From: Haplomitrium mnioides
Taxonomy: Eukaryota; Marchantiophyta; Haplomitriopsida; Calobryales
Length of the DNA stretch: 24,488 nt
Direction: 5' to 3'
Assembly: GCA_049999725.1 (NCBI GenBank)
Contig: JBNGIS010020153.1
Span: 1-24,488, forward strand
Every line of letters begins with the position of its first letter. Position 1 is the stretch's first letter. The position numbers and the translations under genes are program-made. The notes below the pieces were generated by a model. The model searched no databases. It had not been told where the DNA came from and saw only the letters and a program-made list of their open reading frames with translations. Below, one piece after another: positions 19,165 through 24,488 of the stretch.

Positions 19165-19465
19165 GACTCAAGAGTCCATGCTCGCATGGACTCTTGAGCC
19201 AATGCGTGTATGGACTCTAGAGTCCATGCTCGCGTGGACTCTAAAGTCCATGCATTGTAGAACTCTGAAGTTCATGCACGCACGGACTTCAGAGTCCAAG
19301 CGCGCATGGACTTCAGAGTCTCTTCGATCTTGGACTCTCATCAGAGTCCAAGCACGCAAAGGCTCGAGGGTTCATACGCATATAGGCTATATCTTCTTGC
19401 GAGCAGAGAGATCTAGGAGACCCAAGAGCTAAAGAGTACATGTTTGCATGGACTCTTAGATGTCC
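19165..19465. repeat. 24-bp palindromic array in intron 2 of X4
   Basis: About ten units, seven in exact 24 bp register at the left, beginning GAGTCCATGCTCGCATGGAC (19176). The register gives an eight-residue repeat on both strands, for example ESMLAWTL on the plus strand. It starts, on the minus strand, about 95 bases after the X4 exon 2 donor at 19560, so it is probably intronic. It occupies the same place as the X2 array. Confidence 0.85.
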
Positions 19466-19560
19466 ATGCGCCCATGAAAGAAACAAAAAAAAAATAGAAG
19501 TATTGAAAAAAATTCAAACAATCTTTTGAAACACAATTGGAGAAGGGAAAAAAAACTTAC

Positions 19561-21017
19561 CAACAGCTTCTCGAAGCTTGAGTAGAATGAGGACATCTTT
19601 GATTCCTATGTGTGGATGGGGTATTCTATCCTTGCCTCCTCCCATGAGCTGGAGTATACCTTTGAGCAAAACGATTTTGCCATTGTTGCCAAAACTTTAT
19701 GTCTCTCAAGTTCTTGAGACATTTCTTCGATTGAAAGCTCTCCTACTTACACTCACTTCAAAACTGAAATTTTGATTTGTCTCGAAGATCCTGAAGAGAC
19801 CTCCAAGGTGTCCACTTCATGTCTTCTATTCTAAGAGATCCTTTGGCCTTGGACTTCTGGCCTTTCACAAGATTTTTCTCCCACATTGTAAAAATGCTTT
19901 ATTGTAACTCCCAGAGCTCTCCACTTTGAAATGCTAGCTGGAACCAATTTTCTAGAGAAGTCATTGTCTTCTCAAGAGTTGACTTTGGCTTGATTTCCAA
20001 AGTCTCCAACACAAGTTCTCTTTTCAACTTTTGGGATAACGCCATCCCACTCTCCATATAAGGGTGATGCCAGTACTCCACCTTGTGAATTGAAGTCATC
20101 TCCAATCGGTAGCGTTGGTTGCAATTACCATCAATCACAAAAATTTGAGCTTTTGTTGGTGTGAGTTCCACGTAGATGTAGCAATTGCAAAGCAAGAGCA
20201 TTTGATTTTTTGCTCCATATTTTGCGATTAAAAGCTGCCTTGCTGCATCACTATAATTGCCTCTTGCAATCTTGTAGTAGTACTTGTCAAGGTTCTTGAT
20301 ATTGAACTTTGAGTTATCTCTCAACTCACACTTTGGTTCCCCAACAACAATGAAAAAAGAATGCGCATATTTGATTATGAGCATTCTCTGCACTAGAAGC
20401 TCAATAAAATCTTCATTCCACATCCTAATCTGAAATGACTCCTATTAATCCATTCCAGGTTTCAGAAGGTTCAAACTCTCCAACCAAATAGTGATGGTTT
20501 CATTTTGAAATCTGCATCGTTGGATTGCATACTCCCTTATTCTGTTCTTGTCCTCTTCAGACACTATTTGAGGATCAACTTAATTCCTTTCCTGAAACGT
20601 TTGGAGCCCTTTGTGTGATTGCCTCTTTGATCTTGATGTGGGAGGCTACACCAATCCCAGCTCTACTTCCTCCCTAGAGGTGCTAGAGGGAGAAGATGAT
20701 GGGGCCGCCAAAGAAGAGTTGGGTAGAGTTGGGGAATGGACACGCTCCTCCTCAATTGGCTGTGGTGGCATTGGCTTTTTATTTGGTAACGCCAACTTCT
20801 TTTTTTTTTAGCCTCAGTTGGCTCCACCTCCTTTCTTTTCTTGGCAATTGAAGGTCCATTTGTTGTTGCCATTGTCATTGTTTTTGCACTTGGATACAAC
20901 ATTAATTATGCCACATGAAGGGCTTTCTTCACTTTCAAAATTTTTAAACTTAAAGCAAACTTGATGAAGTCCCTTTCTACCCACTTCTCGTCTGGGTAAG
21001 CGTTGACAAAGTCACAC
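19561..21017 (-). pseudogene. X4: exon 2 of gene X (module B), fullest copy
   Basis: Best-preserved exon 2 of gene X. Reading from 21017: FVNAYPDEKWVERDFIKF; a stop; a basic block (AKKRKEVEP, TEAKKKK; possible nuclear signal, inferred); a Pro/Ser-rich linker (about 20760-20670); VDPQIVSEEDKNRIREYAI (near 20570); then an open frame of 174 codons (20423-19899) with EDFIELLVQRML, SFFIVVGEP, KYYYKIARGNYSDAARQLL, CNCYIYVELTPTKAQIFVID, VEYWHHPYMESG and LENWFQLAFQSGE. After frameshifts comes a charged helical tail (ELSIEEMSQELERHKVL, about 19745-19690) and SSFYSSFEKLL before the donor GTTG|GTAAGT (intron from 19560). The 174-codon frame is the longest clean coding stretch of X here, which suggests selection was recent or decay is uneven. 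I do not recognise the domain. Confidence 0.6.
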
Positions 21018-21119
21018 AAAAGTTTAAAAAACTAAAAACAAAAAAACAAGAAATAGTCAATAAACTATTTGAAAAACTTTTCAAAAGCCCTCGTATAGAC
21101 TTAGAGGACTTGACAAAGT

Positions 21120-21262
21120 AGTCTAGGCGCGAAGGGGCACTAGAGCCTATGCACGCATGGACTCTAGAGTTCATGCTTGCATGGACTCTAGAGTCCATAC
21201 AAGCAAGGATTCTAGAGTCCATGCTTGAATGGACTTCACAATCCATTGTGCTCGTGTACAAG
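21120..21262. repeat. 24-bp palindromic array in intron 1 of X4
   Basis: About six units, including GCACGCATGGACTCTAGAGT and GAGTCCATGCTTGAATGGAC. It lies between the X4 exon 1 donor (21315) and exon 2 (about 21017), the same place as in X1 and X3. The intron is short, about 300 bases, so the array fills half of it. Confidence 0.85.
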
Positions 21263-21315
21263 GTTTTGCAATAGAAAGTTTAAAACAATTGGAAAACAAA
21301 TCTACTAAGTCTTAC

Positions 21316-21672
21316 CTTGACGTCGTTGTAAGCTGTTTGTAGATCTTTTGTGAAGATATCCCTTGGCTTCATCTCATTTCATTCTTCTTTGGCTGCGCCT
21401 TGAAGAGTGTGATTGATGTCTCTGATTGCACAAGCAACCCCATGTGGGTTCTGTGCCCCACTTGAATCATGGTAATTTGGACCAAAAAACCCATGTTGAA
21501 ATTTTCACCATCCCCATGAAAAAGGTAAAGGTGATGGGTTGATGTCTTTAATGGTTCTACAACAAACTAACCATTCGTAGGCTAGTTTTTGTGGCTCAAG
21601 AGTCTTGAAGACATTGAAATATCAAGAGGGCTTTGGTTGAGCTGGTTTAGGAGCATTGGCTTGTGATGCTAT
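21316..21672 (-). pseudogene. X4: exon 1 of gene X (module B)
   Basis: Homologous to X1 and X3 exon 1. The codon aligned with the X1 ATG is ATA (21672-21670), followed by ASQANAPKPAQPKPS and then TGA (21624-21622). After that come KTLEPQKLAYEWLVCCRTIKD, a one-base shift, FNMGFLVQITMIQ, LLVQSETSI, and DIFTKDLQTAYNDVK before the donor CAAG|GTAAGA (intron from 21315). The reading frame also extends upstream of the ATA codon to 21840 as a hydrophobic run, but that lies in what aligns as 5' untranslated sequence. Broken, not expressed as full protein. Its start is 454 bases from the Y-B start, in divergent orientation. Confidence 0.6.
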
Positions 21673-21840
21673 TTTCTCCAAAGTATAAAAGAGTAAAAAT
21701 AGGAGGCAAAAATTGTACGATGAAAAGTTCACTAAAAATAGAAGGTAAAAATCACAAAGAATAGCGAAAATAATCATGACAAAAAAAACAAAAACCAGAA
21801 AGTAAACTTGCGACAATGGAAAGAAACTTTCCATTGACAT

Positions 21841-21950
21841 TTTTTTTATACTCGAATTTCAAAAAGTGCATTTTTCCCGCCAAAAATTGATTCGTGGAGC
21901 TCTTGACTTATAGGTTTGCTTGGTGCCAAAAAACAAATTAGTATATAAAG
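21841..21950. promoter_or_regulatory. Divergent promoter of X4 and Y-B: two opposed TATA boxes
   Basis: On the plus strand TATATAAAG (21942-21950) lies about 175 bases upstream of the Y-B ATG. On the minus strand TATAAAAAAA (21850-21841) lies about 170 bases upstream of the X4 start codon position. The two face away from each other with about 90 bases between them. This suggests one compact bidirectional promoter for both module genes; it is inferred from position and motif only. Confidence 0.5.
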
Positions 21951-22125
21951 CATTTCTTGTTTTCATTTTTCCAATGTTTTTTCATTTCCTTCACAAAATT
22001 TTCACAATTTTGTTGTTTTGTGATATTTTCTTTAGAAACATATCGTTGGGGGTATACGAGCAGAGCTTAAGAATATTTGTCAAAACACTTTCTTTAATTT
22101 TCTTGTTTTTCCATACTATTTTTCA

Positions 22126-24165
22126 ATGGATGGAGTACTCAAAGGCAAGAAGAGGTTAGAATTTCAAGATTTGTGTTCACAGAAAAGTGTTACTGTTGGT
22201 CGGCAGCTAGAGATAGTTTCAAACCATTGTTATGAGGAGGTAAGCGTTGGAATATCTAAAGCGTCAAGTGTGATGGTAAGTATTTTAGGAAAGAGCATGG
22301 CGGTTGTTGAATCAGATACATTGATAGAGGAAGATTGAGCAAGTGAACCCTATGGATGCATAAGCTTAGGGATTGAATCCTATGCACGTATAAGGTCAAA
22401 GAGTGAACCCAATACGCGTATAGGATCAAGGAGTGAACAATATGCATGCAAAAGATCAAAGAGGGAACTCAATGCATACATAGGATCCAAGACTCAACCT
22501 TCTACACACAGTGGATCTTTATTGTCGATCAAGCAGTCAAAGTTTAATCTTTATGGTGATTACTCCAACAGATCAACAGAAAGACATTCAAGTTAGAATG
22601 TCCAGACAATTGTGGACCTTTCTTCCTCTTCATCAGATGACAAGGACGATGTTCAAGATCCAAATTTGTTTGTTCAAAACACAACAAGCATAGAATCAGA
22701 TGATTATTTCAATTTTGGAGATGATACATTGTCACCATTTGCACACTCGAATAACAAGTGATTTCTAATCAAGTTGGACATGTGAAGAACACTGGAAGAT
22801 CCTCTATAAACCAAAATCATTTGGAGGAATCTTCAGATGATAGTTTAGGCATGGTCTAGTTCTCCCACATCTCAATGTGGTCCACATCAATCAAAAACTT
22901 ATTTTGAAGGAAGAAACAAGGTTATTGATAATGCCTAGGATCTCAAAGATAATGAATTATTTCTGGTGGTTGGATTCTCCTACAGACCAAATTGACCGAT
23001 AAGACATAAGAATTCATTGTTTGGGCCAAAACCCAAATAGGTAAATACTTTACGTGAAAATTCTTAACCAAAAGTCCATTATGACAAGAGCTTTGTGAAG
23101 AAAAAGCTTGATCTGATGTCAATTTTGAAATTGAAGAGAATTTCATGTTGTCAAAATAATTGTTTGTTGTTGTCCAAGATAATTTTTTTAAAAGTGTAAG
23201 AGAAACGTATTTTCAACAAAGCATGAAGAATCAAGATATTACATTGCATTGGAGAATACCAAGAAAAGACTCCAATGTTGACAATCGATTCACTCTATCT
23301 AGTTATACCATTGTCTGTAGAAAAAGGCTTCAAATTAATATTATGAGTAGGGAATGATAGAATCCAAAGGATTCAAAGTCTCAAGAACACATACCCTAGA
23401 GGCTCTTTTGGAAACAAAGAATTATTTGCTAGAGGAGTATTTGTGCGTAAATGGATGGACAACTTTTTTAAGAGACACTGTGAGAGAATGTGTGCTCTCA
23501 AAGTTTATAACTCATAAAATATTACAAAATAGGAGGTTTATGACTACTACACAACTTATTTGAAAGAGAAAGATCCTGATTGCATTCTTAGTTTTTTTTT
23601 GTTTTACAAAACATTAGAGAACTCATTTTTCAAATGTTAAAATTCCAAAATCCAATAGATTTGCTGTTTGTAAAACTTGTAAAGAAATAAAATCATTGCA
23701 AGAAAAATCTGTCTTGGAGTTTGACAAAGGTAGCAAATTTTTTCTCTTTGAAACTTACGGTTATTATGATGCTCTTTTTACAAGACATAGAGCTTTGTTC
23801 CAGAGATGTTTTGCTTTCTCAACTTAGTTCAACAAGATATTGGTTATGTTAAGTTGTTTCACAAGTGACATTAGAGTCAAATAAACCTTAGCAACTGGAG
23901 TTGTGAGGACAGACTCTATGCTTGCATAGTTTCTGTTGCTTTTAGTTTGAATCCTAAGCACTTTGAGAGTCAAATAAAGCTAGGAAATTGTTATCTTTGT
24001 TGGTTGTGACCTTAGGCTTGCACCAGGTTTTCCTATTGTTGCTTTCAATCTAAAGCTCATTGCTAAATAAACAAGATCAAGAATTGTTCATATTGTTTGC
24101 AAACCCTATGCGCACATAGGTTTTGTTCTTGTTTCTTTCAATTCTAGTTGCGACAATAGTTAAAA
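22126..24165 (+). pseudogene. Y-B: transposase-like gene Y (module B), 5' part
   Basis: Homologous to Y-A up to about 10,335. From ATG 22126 one frame runs to 22761 with only two internal stops (TGA 22336, TAG 22594): KGKKRLEFQDLCSQKSVTVG, then six 10-residue repeats, then an acidic Ser-rich block (LSSSSSDDKDDVQDPNLF) and FNFGDDTLSPFAH. A deletion of about 120 bases relative to Y-A follows. Next come the Cys cluster segment (near 23140-23165, one Cys position changed), YFQQSMKNQDITLHWRIPRK (23210-23270), CVNGWTTFL, KWEVYDYYTTYLKE after a shift (about 23540), FSNVKI, and KTCKEIKSL (near 23675). The frame then gives way to the intron-like stretch, and a copia element inserts at 24212. IDGIDQ and later motifs are therefore not in this window. 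Dead, but the N-terminal third is better kept than in Y-A. Confidence 0.6.
22339..22520 (+). repeat. 30-bp array in the Y-B frame (10-residue repeat)
   Basis: Six units with a 30 bp period, core CCTATGCACGTATAGG, spacer ATCAAAGAGTGAA. Read in the Y-B frame they give repeats close to SEPYARIGSK with no stop inside the array. The array is bounded on both sides by conserved Y coding sequence, unlike the 24 bp arrays, which follow splice donors. Confidence 0.8.
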
Positions 24166-24167
24166 CT

Positions 24168-24171
24168 GTTG

Positions 24172-24211
<40 letters not shown>
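24168..24211. repeat. Compound TG/AT microsatellite
   Basis: A short TG run followed by about 15 AT units. The copia LTR begins at its right edge, so part of it may be the insertion target. Confidence 0.95.
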
Positions 24212-24215
<4 letters not shown>

Positions 24216-24370
24216 ATAGGACAACTATGACACCCTATATATAGGATGTATAGAGGAACGTTTACACTCACTCATTTAGGGATTGATCAATACATCAAGG
24301 AAGGATTTGTGCGGCGCAGCGTTTCTCTCCACATCTCTCTATCTTTGTGTGTGACATGCATACCACAACA
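24212..24370 (+). repeat. 5' LTR of the copia element
   Basis: It begins TGTTATAGGACAACTATGAC and ends CCACAACA. A TATA-type promoter, TATATATAGG, is at 24236-24245. The 159 bp length fits short-LTR copia lineages. Confidence 0.7.
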
Positions 24371-24385
24371 CGTTATCAGCACGAC
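24371..24385 (+). promoter_or_regulatory. Primer binding site
   Basis: CGTTATCAGCACGAC directly follows the LTR. This sequence is the complement of an anticodon stem-loop of tRNA-Ile type (CGTGCTGATAACG) and not of a tRNA 3' end, which suggests priming by an internal or half tRNA. The tRNA identity is from memory of the anticodon arm. Confidence 0.6.
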
Positions 24386-24488
24386 GGACTCTTCAGTACA
24401 CACAGAGCGAACATACGCACCCTCTAACGCAAGACGGCAATTTTTTTTACGAGCACGGCCGAATACATCCACCGGCGCATCCCCACGC

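Larger units (their letters stand above)
24212..24488 (+). mobile_element. Ty1-copia element, 5' end (LTR, PBS, leader)
   Basis: The left end of an LTR retrotransposon that continues past the window. A 159 bp LTR is followed by a primer binding site and untranslated leader; no coding region is reached. The base composition of the leader (GC-rich, CG-containing) differs sharply from the AT-rich surroundings, consistent with a young insertion. It interrupts the intron-like part of Y-B. Confidence 0.75.

Noticed and set aside
19109-19432. Open frames across the 24 bp arrays on both strands (also near 6706-7269 and 498-767), giving eight-residue repeats
   Set aside because: A palindromic unit with a period divisible by 3 opens frames on both strands at once; the arrays follow splice donors, and the frames are not tied to conserved coding boxes.
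24287-24472. Minus-strand frame of 61 codons at the right end
   Set aside because: It lies antisense to the LTR, primer binding site and leader of the copia element and has no recognised motif.

Overview
This is repeat-rich, AT-rich nuclear DNA, most likely from a land plant. The basis is Ty1-copia retrotransposon sequence, plant-type short LTRs, and GT-type splice donors after exon-like open frames. I cannot name the species. No intact host gene is visible; almost everything is mobile-element sequence in different states of decay. Two N gaps (7848-7947, 100 Ns; 13333-13732, 400 Ns) show this is a draft scaffold.

The main content is a repeated two-gene module that I call X-Y. X is an uncharacterised protein gene of at least two exons. 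Y encodes a transposase-like protein. They are divergent, with about 450-480 bases between their starts. Module A has X3 on the minus strand (7680 to about 6284) and Y-A on the plus strand (8165-11942). Module B has X4 on the minus strand (21672-19561) and Y-B on the plus strand (22126 to about 24165). Two more partial X copies lie at the left: X1 exon 1 (plus, 74-433) and X2 exon 2 (minus, 5285-3444). X has an N-terminal domain in exon 1, then in exon 2 a conserved VNAYPD box, a basic Pro/Ser-rich linker, a domain of about 170 residues and a charged helical tail. Y has a Cys cluster, an LPHNFTKWEVYDYY box, an IDGIDQ motif, an LQLDN motif followed by KNKN, and a C-terminal PFWIAKF/HVQWF region. 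That order resembles an uncharacterised DDE-transposase-like family; I believe it is the group now labelled DUF7869, but this is from memory. All copies carry stops or frameshifts.

Tandem arrays with a palindromic core, ideally CCATGCGCGCATGG or CCTATGCGCGCATAGG, accompany the modules. A 24-26 bp form follows the splice donors of X, so it is probably intronic (492-627, 2858-3335, 5381-5795, 6690-7268, 19165-19465, 21120-21262). A 30 bp form sits in the open frame of Y as a 10-residue repeat (22339-22520; decayed at 8385-8475). A 37 bp form lies beyond the Y-A 3' end (12303-12800).

Younger insertions cut the modules. A copia 3' half lies after X1 (about 700-2669). A 388 bp solo LTR splits X2 exon 2 (4848-5235). 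The 5' end of another copia element (24212 to the window end) sits in an AT microsatellite inside Y-B. The region 12800-19160 holds no recognisable gene. It contains a 53 bp tandem array of about 31 copies (16336-17985), a 252 bp segment duplicated at about 97% identity (15314-15565 and 18854-19105), a second copy of an AT-rich repeat (5840-6280 and 17990-18345) and a 29 bp inverted repeat (18686-18850).
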